DNA of 6,981 bases from Alphaproteobacteria bacterium. GTDB taxonomy: Bacteria; Pseudomonadota; Alphaproteobacteria; Rhizobiales; Xanthobacteraceae. The DNA is taken from NCBI GenBank assembly GCA_005884855.1, contig VAZS01000408.1:6395-13375 (forward strand). The letters are read 5' to 3'. The notes under the pieces were generated by a model. That model was not told where the DNA came from, did not search any database, and saw only the letters and a program-made list of their open reading frames with translations. The translations under genes were made by a program, and so were the position numbers. Position 1 is the first letter of the stretch, and each line of letters begins with the position of its first letter. Shown here piece by piece: positions 1-5,646 of this stretch.

Positions 1-91
1 GAATCACCCCTCGCCGCCGGGCGGGGAACGGTCAATTCCGGTAAGCACTTGGGACTGCTTTCGGGCGCTGTCAAGGCCGATCAGCTAACCA

Positions 92-149
92 TTGCGTGGT
101 CAGGCCCGGACGGCTTATATAGGGCATAATTCCCGTCATCGCTGATGAC
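92..149 (+). promoter_or_regulatory. Putative trcR promoter and palindromic operator
   Basis: The leader of trcR is AT-richer than its surroundings around 115-130. CATAAT at 125-130 resembles a sigma-70 -10 box, but no good -35 box lies at the right distance. TTGCGT at 92-97 fits only with a poor TTATAT at 115-120 (17-bp spacer). Just downstream is a perfect inverted repeat, GTCATC-GCT-GATGAC, at 135-149, about where transcription would start. That is a plausible place for an operator or a leader hairpin. The palindrome is seen; its function is inferred. Confidence 0.3.
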
Positions 150-197
150 CACGGCTTCGCCTCCCAGGGGGTGGGCGAAGCGCAAAGGAGATTTGCC

Positions 198-890
198 ATG
201 AGCAATGCACCGCTGATGCCAAAGGCGACTGCCGTGTGGCTGGTCGACAACACCGCGCTCACGTTCGACCAAGTCGCCGATTTCACCAAAATGCACCCGC
301 TCGAGGTCCGCGCCATCGCGGACGGCGACGCCGCCCAGGGCATCAAGGGCATGGACCCGATTTCGACCGGGCAGCTCACCCGCGACGAGATAGAAAGGGG
401 CGAAAAGGATCCGAACTATCGGCTCAAGCTGGGCGAGAGCAAGGTGACGCTGCCGCCGCAGGCCAAGAAAAAAGGCCCGCGCTATACGCCGGTGTCGCGC
501 CGCCATGAGCGGCCGAGCGCGATCTTGTGGTTGGTGCGCAACCATCCCGAGCTCAAGGACGCGCAGATCATGCGGCTGGTCGGCACCACCAAAACCACCA
601 TCGCCAGCGTGCGCGATCGCACCCACTGGAACGCCTCCACCTTGACGCCGATGGACCCGGTTACGCTCGGGTTGTGCTCGCAGATCGAGCTCGACTTTGA
701 AGTACAGCGCGCCGCCAAGGAAAAGCCGGCCGACGCCGCCTACGGCGGAGCGACGCTGCTGCCTGCCTCGGAAACCACCCGCAAGGAGCCGGAATTCGAG
801 CCGAGCGAGAAGCAGCGCGATGATCTCAACGTCGACGCAGTGTTCGCCAAGCTGAAAACCATCGGCGGCAAGAAGCCGGAAGGGGAGTAG
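198..890 (+). CDS. trcR: TrcR family cell cycle transcriptional regulator (DUF1013)
   Basis: This 230-residue protein matches the alphaproteobacterial DUF1013/TrcR family, described as a cell cycle transcriptional regulator. Recognition is from memory of the family. It contains two similar helix-turn-helix-like segments. The first is at about residues 12-43 (AVWLVDNTALTF and following). The second is at about 108-145 (AILWLVRNHPEL, then TTKTTIASVRDRTHWN). Both open with a W-L-V motif, so the protein looks like an internal duplication, joined by a basic linker (QAKKKGPRY). A charged C-terminal tail ends in Lys-rich sequence. I chose ATG 198 over the in-frame GTG at 171 because AAGGAG at 185-190 lies seven bases upstream. 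The gene appears monocistronic: the next gene is on the other strand. A GANTC site (CcrM-type) sits at 1-5, but such sites are frequent in the window. Confidence 0.85.
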   Translation: MSNAPLMPKATAVWLVDNTALTFDQVADFTKMHPLEVRAIADGDAAQGIKGMDPISTGQLTRDEIERGEKDPNYRLKLGESKVTLPPQAKKKGPRYTPVSRRHERPSAILWLVRNHPELKDAQIMRLVGTTKTTIASVRDRTHWNASTLTPMDPVTLGLCSQIELDFEVQRAAKEKPADAAYGGATLLPASETTRKEPEFEPSEKQRDDLNVDAVFAKLKTIGGKKPEGE

Positions 891-909
891 GCCGGGCAGC
901 AGCCGGCCT
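889..909 (+). terminator. Hairpin overlapping the trcR stop codon
   Basis: A perfect 7-bp stem AGGCCGG (889-895) / CCGGCCT (903-909) with a 7-base loop begins within the TAG stop codon. No T-run follows, so it is not a classical intrinsic terminator. It may help 3'-end formation or stability. Confidence 0.3.
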
Positions 910-923
910 GATCGATCCACCAG

Positions 924-1069
924 TGTCGTCCCGGCCAAGTGAGCGTAGCGAACGCGAGCCGGGATCCATAACCACCGCCGTTCCGAGTTGATCGAGGTGG
1001 AGCGACCAGCGAGGGTAACCAACTAATGTTTGTGGTTGTTGTAGGGTCCCCGCGTGCGCGGGGACGACA
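924..1069. repeat. Palindromic intergenic repeat element (146 bp)
   Basis: The element is bounded by TGTCGTCCC (924-932) and its exact inverse GGGACGACA (1061-1069). Each end forms its own stem-loop. The left stem is CCCGGC 930-935 with GCCGGG 958-963. The right stem is GTCCCCGCG 1046-1054 with CGCGGGGAC 1057-1065, a perfect 9-bp stem. The two ends are imperfect inverted copies of each other over about 40 bp. The inner boundary has ATAACCACCG (968-977), which recurs in the element at 6495-6613. Translated on the - strand it gives 'VVPAHAGT', the tell-tale spurious peptide of this bradyrhizobial repeat class. No transposase is present, so if mobile it would be moved in trans. Confidence 0.8.
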
Positions 1070-1090
1070 AGCGGCTGGCGCTGGACATCA

Positions 1091-1119
1091 CGCAACGCGT
1101 TCTGACGATTGGCGTTGCG
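1091..1119 (-). terminator. Possible 3' hairpin of the small exported-protein gene
   Basis: CGCAACGC (1091-1098) and GCGTTGCG (1112-1119) form a perfect 8-bp stem with a 13-base loop, starting six bases past the stop of the - strand gene. No T-tract follows on that strand, so termination is only a guess. Confidence 0.2.
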
Positions 1120-1124
1120 CGCGC

Positions 1125-1535
1125 TCAGGTGACGCAGCGGCCGGGCTGAAGCAGTTTGGCGACTTCCGTCAACACGCTGACCACCGGCTCGCAGGCGACC
1201 TTGGGCCTTCCGGTGCCTGATTTGGTCGATGAAGGCGCCGAGGAGCCGTCGCGCGCCGACTTGGCCACCGGTAAACGAACCAGAACCGACGTACCCGGAA
1301 AATCATCCAGCCGCAGCGAAATCGTGTCGCTCGGAGCGCCCATCGTGCGGGCAGAACGATCCGCCTTGGCTTCGCGATTGACACCGCTGGCCGGGGCATC
1401 GCGAGTGACGCTGCTGGCTGCCGTCAACAGCAACTGCGCGCCGTCGGCGAGATCACGGCCAGCCGCCAGCGGTATCGCGCCGAGCGCCATCGCAATGGCT
1501 GCGGCACCGTAAACTCCTCGCGATACCTGAAACAT
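1125..1535 (-). CDS. Small exported protein of unknown function
   Basis: I do not recognise a named family. I recall similar unnamed proteins in Bradyrhizobium that share the C-terminal motif. The 136-residue product starts with a signal-peptide-like segment: a basic N-terminus (MFQVSRG), a hydrophobic core at about residues 10-25 (AAAIAMALGAIPLAA), and a possible cleavage site near 25-32. The middle (40-110) is low-complexity, rich in Ser, Ala and Thr, with a short hydrophobic beta-like patch (TISLRLDDFPGTSVLVRLPV, 71-90). The end is the best defined part: ACEPVVSVLTEVAKLLQPGRCVT region with Cys115 and Cys134, which could form a disulfide in the periplasm. I chose ATG 1535 because GAGGG lies about ten bases upstream. 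ATG 1556 and GTG 1571 are in frame but have no ribosome binding site. No operon partner is visible. Confidence 0.65.
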   Translation of the reverse strand: MFQVSRGVYGAAAIAMALGAIPLAAGRDLADGAQLLLTAASSVTRDAPASGVNREAKADRSARTMGAPSDTISLRLDDFPGTSVLVRLPVAKSARDGSSAPSSTKSGTGRPKVACEPVVSVLTEVAKLLQPGRCVT

Positions 1536-1671
1536 GCTTGCGAACCCTCGCCCCATAGCGAACGGGAACACAACGCGATGGAACCGGCGCGGTTCGGCGA
1601 GCCAGTATCACTTAACCGTGTCTAAAAATTTTTGGACCGGCCGGAACGATCCGGGGTGGTCGGAGTCATTC

Positions 1672-1752
1672 GAGCAGCCGGTTATCCCCCCTGCCCCATT
1701 GACCGGCGATGTAGGGCGCGACTGTGGTGATGCCAGTCGCGCCTTACTTTTT
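1672..1752 (+). ncRNA. Candidate small RNA with C-rich loop
   Basis: Two successive hairpins end in a U-tract with no reading frame attached. Hairpin 1 pairs GCCGGT (1677-1682) with ACCGGC (1702-1707), extended by a T-G pair. It exposes a 17-base loop containing C6 (1686-1691) and C4 (1694-1697). Hairpin 2 is the terminator at 1713-1745. A stem-loop presenting a C-rich loop followed by an intrinsic terminator is a known layout of alphaproteobacterial regulatory RNAs such as Caulobacter GsrN. A GGAAC at 1643-1647 lies where an EcfG -35 box would place the start near 1673, but the -10 region (around AGTCAT, 1664-1669) matches CGTT poorly. Start and expression are inferred. Confidence 0.35.
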
Positions 1753-1761
1753 ATCTTTTTT
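1713..1761 (+). terminator. Orphan intrinsic terminator
   Basis: GGCGCGACTG (1715-1724) pairs perfectly with CAGTCGCGCC (1734-1743), with G-T and A-T pairs extending the base and a 9-base loop. The T-rich stretch TTACTTTTTATCTTTTTT follows, on the + strand only. No + strand gene lies just upstream: trcR ended more than 800 bases before, with an opposite-strand gene between. It therefore points to an unannotated + strand transcript. Confidence 0.75.
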
Positions 1762-1767
1762 CTTATC

Positions 1768-1795
1768 TTTCCACGCAGTTCTTTTTCCACGCAGT
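1768..1795. repeat. Short tandem repeat, 16-bp period
   Basis: TTTCCACGCAGT occurs at 1768-1779 and again at 1784-1795, identical over 12 bp. It probably arose by replication slippage. It lies between the orphan terminator and the phyR terminator and has no evident function. Confidence 0.7.
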
Positions 1796-1806
1796 CTGTG
1801 AGCGCG

Positions 1807-1844
1807 AATAAAAAATCCGGCGTGCCGTGAAGCACGCCGGATTT
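1807..1844 (-). terminator. Intrinsic terminator of phyR
   Basis: A perfect 13-bp stem joins 1813-1825 and 1832-1844, with core ATCCGGCGTGC and a 6-base loop. On the - strand it runs into TTTTTTATT, an ideal U-tract, 55 bases past the phyR stop. On the + strand it is followed by TTTCTTC, so it may also stop read-through from that side. Confidence 0.88.
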
Positions 1845-1860
1845 CTTCGGCAACGAATTT

Positions 1861-1913
1861 TTGTTCAGGCCATACTTTTGTTCAGGCGACCCTTGTTCTT
1901 CAGGCGACCCTTG
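1861..1913. repeat. Short direct repeats at the phyR stop codon
   Basis: TTCAGGCGACCCTTG is present twice, at 1881-1895 and 1899-1913 (identical 15-mers, 18-bp period). TTGTTCAGGC is present at 1861-1870 and 1878-1887. The copy at 1899-1913 contains the phyR stop codon (TCA at 1900-1902 on the + strand) and its last four sense codons. The 18-bp period is a multiple of three. It looks like recent slippage at the 3' end of phyR. Confidence 0.75.
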
Positions 1914-2700
1914 GCGTCCTGTTGCGCGAGTTGCGCTGGAAGAACAGTGCCTGGCTTGCCACCGCCGAGACCATCGCCGGCTGGAACGGTTTCGAAATCA
2001 GGAACGCCGGTTCGGGGCGCTCGCCGGTGAGGAAGCGTTCGGGATAGGCGGTGATGAATACCACCGGCACCTCAAACACACGCAACAGCTCGTTGACCGC
2101 GTCCAAGCCGGAGCTGCCGTCGGCGAGCTGGATGTCGGCCAGGATCAGGCCCGGCTTCTTGTTCTTGGCAAGCGCTACTGCGTCGGAATGGGTTCGGGCG
2201 ACACCGATCACGTTGTGCCCCAGATTCTTCACGAGCGTCTCGAGATCCATCGCAATGAATGTCTCGTCCTCGATGATCAACACGTCGGTGGCGATCTCGG
2301 CCGCCATTTCGCGGCCGGCGGCGTCCGCGAGGCTGCGCGTCTCGGACACGTCGGTGCCCAGAATGAAAGCGACTTCTTCTTCCGAGAAGCCCTCCAGCGA
2401 CAACAGCAAAAAGGCTTGGCGCGGCAACGGGGTGATGTTGGAAAGCCGGCGCTCCGAGGGCAGCGGCAGCGTGGTCACCTCGGAATCGTCGTTGATCGCG
2501 ACAGAATTCCATATCTGCGTGAATAGCCGGAACAGCCCGGCGCGCGGTCCATGCCGCTCGTCGAGCAGCGAGGGATCCTGGAGCAGGGCCTCCAGCATCG
2601 CTCCGACGTAAGCGTCGCCGGACGCCTGGCTCCCCGTCAACGCACGGGCATAGCGCCGCAACAGCGGTAAATGTTCAGCAACGAGCTGTGATCGGGACAT
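1900..2700 (-). CDS. phyR: PhyR, anti-anti-sigma response regulator
   Basis: The 266-residue protein has the PhyR architecture. An N-terminal sigma-like domain at about residues 1-135 mimics an ECF sigma factor: sigma2-like at 1-60, sigma4-like around PLPRQAFLLLSLEGFSEEEV (91-110). A C-terminal receiver domain covers about 138-255. Visible receiver residues are the acidic pair Glu144-Asp145 (LIIEDE), phosphoacceptor Asp189 (LILADI), Thr217 (FITAYP) and Lys237 (SKPF). In the known family, phosphorylation opens the sigma-like domain so that it sequesters NepR and releases EcfG in the cytoplasm. I chose ATG 2700 because GGAG lies five bases upstream (CTCC at 2706-2709 on the + strand); the longer frame opens only at a TTG (2727). 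The gene is divergent from nepR-ecfG, has an EcfG-like promoter at 2773-2797 and ends at a strong terminator. Confidence 0.96.
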   Translation of the reverse strand: MSRSQLVAEHLPLLRRYARALTGSQASGDAYVGAMLEALLQDPSLLDERHGPRAGLFRLFTQIWNSVAINDDSEVTTLPLPSERRLSNITPLPRQAFLLLSLEGFSEEEVAFILGTDVSETRSLADAAGREMAAEIATDVLIIEDETFIAMDLETLVKNLGHNVIGVARTHSDAVALAKNKKPGLILADIQLADGSSGLDAVNELLRVFEVPVVFITAYPERFLTGERPEPAFLISKPFQPAMVSAVASQALFFQRNSRNRTPRVA

Positions 2701-2772
2701 CCCCACTCCATTTATTCTCTGGGCCAAGGCATGCAGCTTGGGGTGACCCGGCTCCCCCTAGGTGTGGCTGAT

Positions 2773-2797
2773 TACGCGCAAGCAGCATAAAAGTTCC
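2773..2797 (-). promoter_or_regulatory. EcfG-type promoter of phyR
   Basis: Read on the - strand, this is GGAAC (2797-2793), 16 bases, then CGTA (2776-2773). It differs at one position from the general stress response consensus GGAAC-N16/17-CGTT. The start would fall near 2766, giving a leader of about 65 bases before phyR. It suggests that EcfG activates phyR, a feedback known in other alphaproteobacteria. The motif is seen; its use is inferred. Confidence 0.6.
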
Positions 2798-2914
2798 CCA
2801 TTAGCCCGGAACTATTGGGCCAAGTTCGAATTAGCCCCTCCGGAAGGCCGCGAACCAAGGATAAAATTCTTGAAGCCACAGAGACTTAACTCTCGGGGAA
2901 ACGTGGAACAGGTC

Positions 2915-3142
2915 ATGAAAGAAGTAAAGTCTCAGGCCAGCAAAGGTGCGGGCCATGGTAAGCAAGGCGGCCTAAACGCCGAAATCCAGTCGAGGATCGG
3001 TCACCAGCTCCGGGCGATGTATGACGATGTCGTGCGCCAGGGGGTCCCTGACCGTTTCGCCGAATTGATCCGGAAGCTTGATGTCCCCAAGCCTGATGCC
3101 CAAGTGGAAAGCACGGGCGACCCAGATGACGGGAGGAACTAA
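2915..3142 (+). CDS. nepR: NepR, anti-sigma factor of EcfG
   Basis: This 75-residue protein carries the NepR core at about residues 19-56: GLNAEIQSRIGHQLRAMYDD, then VVRQGVPDRFAELIRKLD. The family pattern is two helices linked around V-P-x-R-F. NepR binds EcfG and blocks promoter recognition; phosphorylated PhyR takes it away. A basic, glycine-rich N-terminal extension (MKEVKSQASKGAGHGKQ) and an acidic, probably disordered C-terminal tail flank the core. The start is not settled. ATG 2915 has only a weak AGG upstream, whereas in-frame GTG 2903 has GGGGA just before it; the choice adds or removes four residues. The frame stays open back to GTG 2762, but that would give an untypically long protein. 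Its TAA stop overlaps the ATG of ecfG by one base, so the two are an operon with likely translational coupling. Confidence 0.93.
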   Translation: MKEVKSQASKGAGHGKQGGLNAEIQSRIGHQLRAMYDDVVRQGVPDRFAELIRKLDVPKPDAQVESTGDPDDGRN

Positions 3143-3690
3143 TGCCTCTCACAGATGCTCTTCGTGACGACATCCTTGCGTCGGTACCGAGCCTGCGCGC
3201 GTTCGCAATCTCGCTGAGCGGCAATGGCGATCGCGCCGACGATCTTGTTCAGGAGACGCTGTTGCGCGCACTTGCCAACATCGACTCCTTCCAGCCCGGC
3301 TCCAATCTGCCGGCTTGGTTGTTTACGATTCTGCGCAACCTGTTCCGCTCCGATTACCGCAAGAGGCGGCGCGAGGTTGAAGACGCCGAGGGCAGCTACG
3401 CCAAGACGCTGAAGACGCAGCCGGCGCAAAGCGCCCACCTGGAATTCGAGGAGTTTCGTGCGGCGCTCGACAAGCTTCCGCAAGATCAGCGCGAAGCGTT
3501 GATTCTGGTCGGCGCTTCCGGCTTCTCCTATGAGGATGCTGCTGCGATCTGCGGTTGTGCGGTCGGCACCATCAAGAGTCGCGTCAACAGGGCACGTTCG
3601 AAACTCAGCGCATTGCTCTATGTCGAGGGCGCCGAGGATTTCGGTCCCGATGAAACCGTGCGCGCCGTCATCGGCGGCAGCGGCGGATAA
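3142..3690 (+). CDS. ecfG: EcfG, general stress response sigma factor
   Basis: The 182-residue product is an ECF sigma factor of the EcfG group. The sigma2 domain spans about residues 12-77, with the core-binding helix DDLVQETLLRAL (33-44) and the -10 recognition part NLPAWLFTILRNLFRSDYRK (55-74). The sigma4 domain spans about 105-160, with LPQDQREAL, then the helix-turn-helix GFSYEDAAAICGCAVGTIKS (127-146), which would read the GGAAC -35 box. The N-terminus is short, as in this group, and a Gly-rich tail of about 20 residues ends the protein. A strong ribosome binding site, GGGAGGA (3131-3137), lies within the end of nepR, and the start codon overlaps the nepR stop (TAATG). It directs RNA polymerase to the stress regulon when PhyR has removed NepR. 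It converges with the kinase gene, with 100 bases between and no clear terminator. Confidence 0.96.
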   Translation: MPLTDALRDDILASVPSLRAFAISLSGNGDRADDLVQETLLRALANIDSFQPGSNLPAWLFTILRNLFRSDYRKRRREVEDAEGSYAKTLKTQPAQSAHLEFEEFRAALDKLPQDQREALILVGASGFSYEDAAAICGCAVGTIKSRVNRARSKLSALLYVEGAEDFGPDETVRAVIGGSGG

Positions 3691-3790
3691 AACCACCTGC
3701 ACCTCATCCGTTTCTGCTTTCCGATTTATGGAGCAGAGAATCAGCCGATGCGCGTTGTCGGTGCGAAAGCGCGCTGGGCCCTCCACACCG

Positions 3791-5449
3791 CTAACGAGCT
3801 GGCCTTGCGGGTGCCGAGATTTGCTCGGTGCGGTCCCGCTCGGTCATGTCGATAACGGTCTCCATTGGCGCGGTCAGCTCGTAGACGTAACTGACATCGG
3901 TGAAGTAACGCTTCGATAGCCCGCCAAGCGCCTCGGGCGCCACGCGATCAAGCAGGATCAAACCGAAATCGCTGTCTGGGCGGCGCGTCGCCTCGCTGGT
4001 GTTGAATTCTTCCCAGCGAAAATGAAAAACCGCATCGGACCCCTCTCCCGTCACTTCCCACTGCACGACGACGTGCGGGTGCTTTCCAACCAAGGAAAGC
4101 CCCTCGTCCGAATGTGATGCCAGCTCGAAGAACAACAGTGAAAGACTCTGGGCCGCCCGTGCGCTGACCGCAATATCGGGCCCGCTCACCGCGATGCGTT
4201 CGGCGTGGGGAATCGCGCGGGCCTCGAACAGGCCTTTTAGCTGTACCCCTTGCCATTGGCTTTCGCTCAGCAGCGAGACCACATTCGACATCGCATGGAT
4301 GCGGCCGATCAGGAGCTCGCGCGAAACATCGATGTCGGAGCCATGACGCAACGTGCGGGTCACGATAGACTGGATCACGGCAAGGATGTTCTTCACCCGA
4401 TGATTGAGTTCATCGATGACCGCGGTCAAGCGGCGCTCGAATCCGATTCTTACCTGGATTTCCCGGCTGAGCCGCAGATTGTTATAGGCGACATAGCCGA
4501 ACAGCCCGCAGATGATGCCGGTCAGAGCCAGGCCGATCGCAGCGACGATCGCGGCCGTCTCTTCCGCGCGCTTCATAACGTTGGTCTTGGCATAATACCC
4601 TAGCGACCAGTCGCGGCCGCCGAAGGTCACGGTACGGATCACCGACGGCGAAGCCGCTTCCGGCGATACCGTCCTGGACGTGACCATGCCCTGGTGATCT
4701 GCGATAAGTTCGGTAGCCGCATCACGAGGATCCTTCAGCACCACCGAAAACAGCGAGAGGTCGTCGTTGGTCAGCAACAGCGATGCCACTTCGTAGGAAA
4801 ATGTCACGAAGCCCGCGGGCTGACTCTGGCCTTCCTGCAGAACGGGCGCGGCCAGAACAAGACCCACCGGGCCTTGTGGACGCAGCAGTGGGATCGGATC
4901 GGACGCGACCGGCTTGCCCTCAGCCATCGCGCGGGCCAGCATCGGTCCCAAAATCGGCTGCTGATCGAGCACGCGGCCGGGGAAATCCATCGTGTCCACG
5001 TTGCGGGGTTCGACGTCCATTAACAAATCGACTGGCTGGTCGAGAGAGCGCCTGTCCAACGGACGATCGTCGTAACTCCGGATCGTTGGATTGGAAAATC
5101 CAGCGCCTACGAGTTCCGCGCGTGCCGCCTCCAATTCATCCGGCCTGAGCCGCGCCACCCAGCTTGCAACCACGAAATCGGTCTTGAAGGTATAGATCGA
5201 GGACCGCAATGGCTGCAGCATATTGGCCTTGATCACCGAAGGCGCGCGGAACAGTCCGGATGCGACACGAGCCAGCAGCTCACGCTCGGTGAGCCGGTCC
5301 TGAACCAGGCTGGCGTGAACGTCGACCGCCCGCGCCAGCGCGATGCCGTCGACTGTCAATTCCTGATCATGGACCCGATAGGCCGCGAGCCCGGAGAGCA
5401 GAAGCCCGGTCAGCGCAAGAAAACCGATGATGAAACTCAGCCGAACCAC
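3791..5449 (-). CDS. CHASE-domain HWE/HRxxN sensor histidine kinase, degenerate ATPase domain
   Basis: This 552-residue inner-membrane protein has a first membrane helix at about residues 4-24, a periplasmic CHASE-like sensor at about 45-290 (ASWVARLRPDEL is typical), and a second helix at about 298-320. The cytoplasmic dimerisation helix follows, with the phosphoacceptor motif HRVKN (His350, Arg351, Asn354; ELNHRVKNILAVIQSI). The ATPase part keeps the family W-x-E (Trp479, Glu481 in FRWEEFN). Its N-box, normally like HELATNAAKYG, reads FELASHSDEG at 441-450, so the metal-binding Asn is His446. The G-box reads DSDFGLILL (492-500), with the first Gly lost. The start is GTG 5449: an upstream in-frame TGA closes the frame and no other start lies nearby; a weak GAG precedes it. 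Position beside ecfG makes it the likely sensor or modulator for PhyR. Autokinase activity is doubtful. Confidence 0.88.
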   Translation of the reverse strand: MVRLSFIIGFLALTGLLLSGLAAYRVHDQELTVDGIALARAVDVHASLVQDRLTERELLARVASGLFRAPSVIKANMLQPLRSSIYTFKTDFVVASWVARLRPDELEAARAELVGAGFSNPTIRSYDDRPLDRRSLDQPVDLLMDVEPRNVDTMDFPGRVLDQQPILGPMLARAMAEGKPVASDPIPLLRPQGPVGLVLAAPVLQEGQSQPAGFVTFSYEVASLLLTNDDLSLFSVVLKDPRDAATELIADHQGMVTSRTVSPEAASPSVIRTVTFGGRDWSLGYYAKTNVMKRAEETAAIVAAIGLALTGIICGLFGYVAYNNLRLSREIQVRIGFERRLTAVIDELNHRVKNILAVIQSIVTRTLRHGSDIDVSRELLIGRIHAMSNVVSLLSESQWQGVQLKGLFEARAIPHAERIAVSGPDIAVSARAAQSLSLLFFELASHSDEGLSLVGKHPHVVVQWEVTGEGSDAVFHFRWEEFNTSEATRRPDSDFGLILLDRVAPEALGGLSKRYFTDVSYVYELTAPMETVIDMTERDRTEQISAPARPAR

Positions 5450-5453
5450 TCGC

Positions 5454-5615
5454 TTACTCAGTCAATGTGGCGTTGGCAAACGATGGAAAAGGCATCTGGC
5501 GTCCGCCGGGGCGGCAAGACAGCGAAAACAAATGAGAGCCAACCATGAGGAATAATGAAGCAGCGATCATCGATAGGCAACTACGGTCGGCGGAGACGGT
5601 GAACGAGACGGCCAT
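5454..5615 (-). CDS. Possible small membrane protein upstream of the kinase
   Basis: A 53-codon frame opens at ATG 5615 and stops with TAA four bases before the GTG start of the kinase. It has one hydrophobic stretch at about residues 13-34 (CLSMIAASLFLMVGSHLFSL), with cysteines at both sides, and a Pro/Gly-rich tail. The spacing fits translational coupling, and a possible EcfG-type promoter begins about 30 bases upstream. Against it: the ribosome binding site is weak (GAAG), about two thirds of third codon positions are G or C (low for this genome), I recognise no family, and a + strand frame covers part of the same DNA. Confidence 0.25.
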   Translation of the reverse strand: MAVSFTVSADRSCLSMIAASLFLMVGSHLFSLSCRPGGRQMPFPSFANATLTE

Positions 5616-5646
5616 TTCATCATCTTCGCGATGGCCGAAAGGAGTA

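Noticed and set aside
7..26. GC-rich hairpin at the window start (CCCC...GGGG)
   Set aside because: The stem is interrupted by a two-base bulge and has no T-tract, and the upstream gene it might end is outside the window.
81..1022. 313-codon - strand frame opposite trcR
   Set aside because: It is a shadow of trcR. The + strand gene has the ribosome binding site and the family match, while the antisense product is Arg/Leu-rich and featureless.
826..1095. - strand frame giving VVPAHAGT and similar peptides
   Set aside because: It is a translation of the palindromic repeat at 924-1069 and overlaps the end of trcR. The same peptide type arises from the repeat at 6495-6613.
1608..1853. Lysine-rich - strand frames near the phyR terminator, including one ending in WKDKKKDKK
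   Set aside because: The lysines come from the T-rich tract of the + strand terminator read in reverse. The frames run through the phyR terminator and lack a credible start with a ribosome binding site.
2808..2832. Full EcfG promoter for nepR-ecfG on the + strand
   Set aside because: Only the GGAAC box is present. The expected -10 at 16-17 bases is AATT/ATTA and not CGTT, so I keep it only as part of a finding.
3750..3774. Possible terminator between ecfG and the kinase (GCGCG...CGCGC)
   Set aside because: It has only a 5-bp stem with a 15-base loop and no T-tract on either strand.
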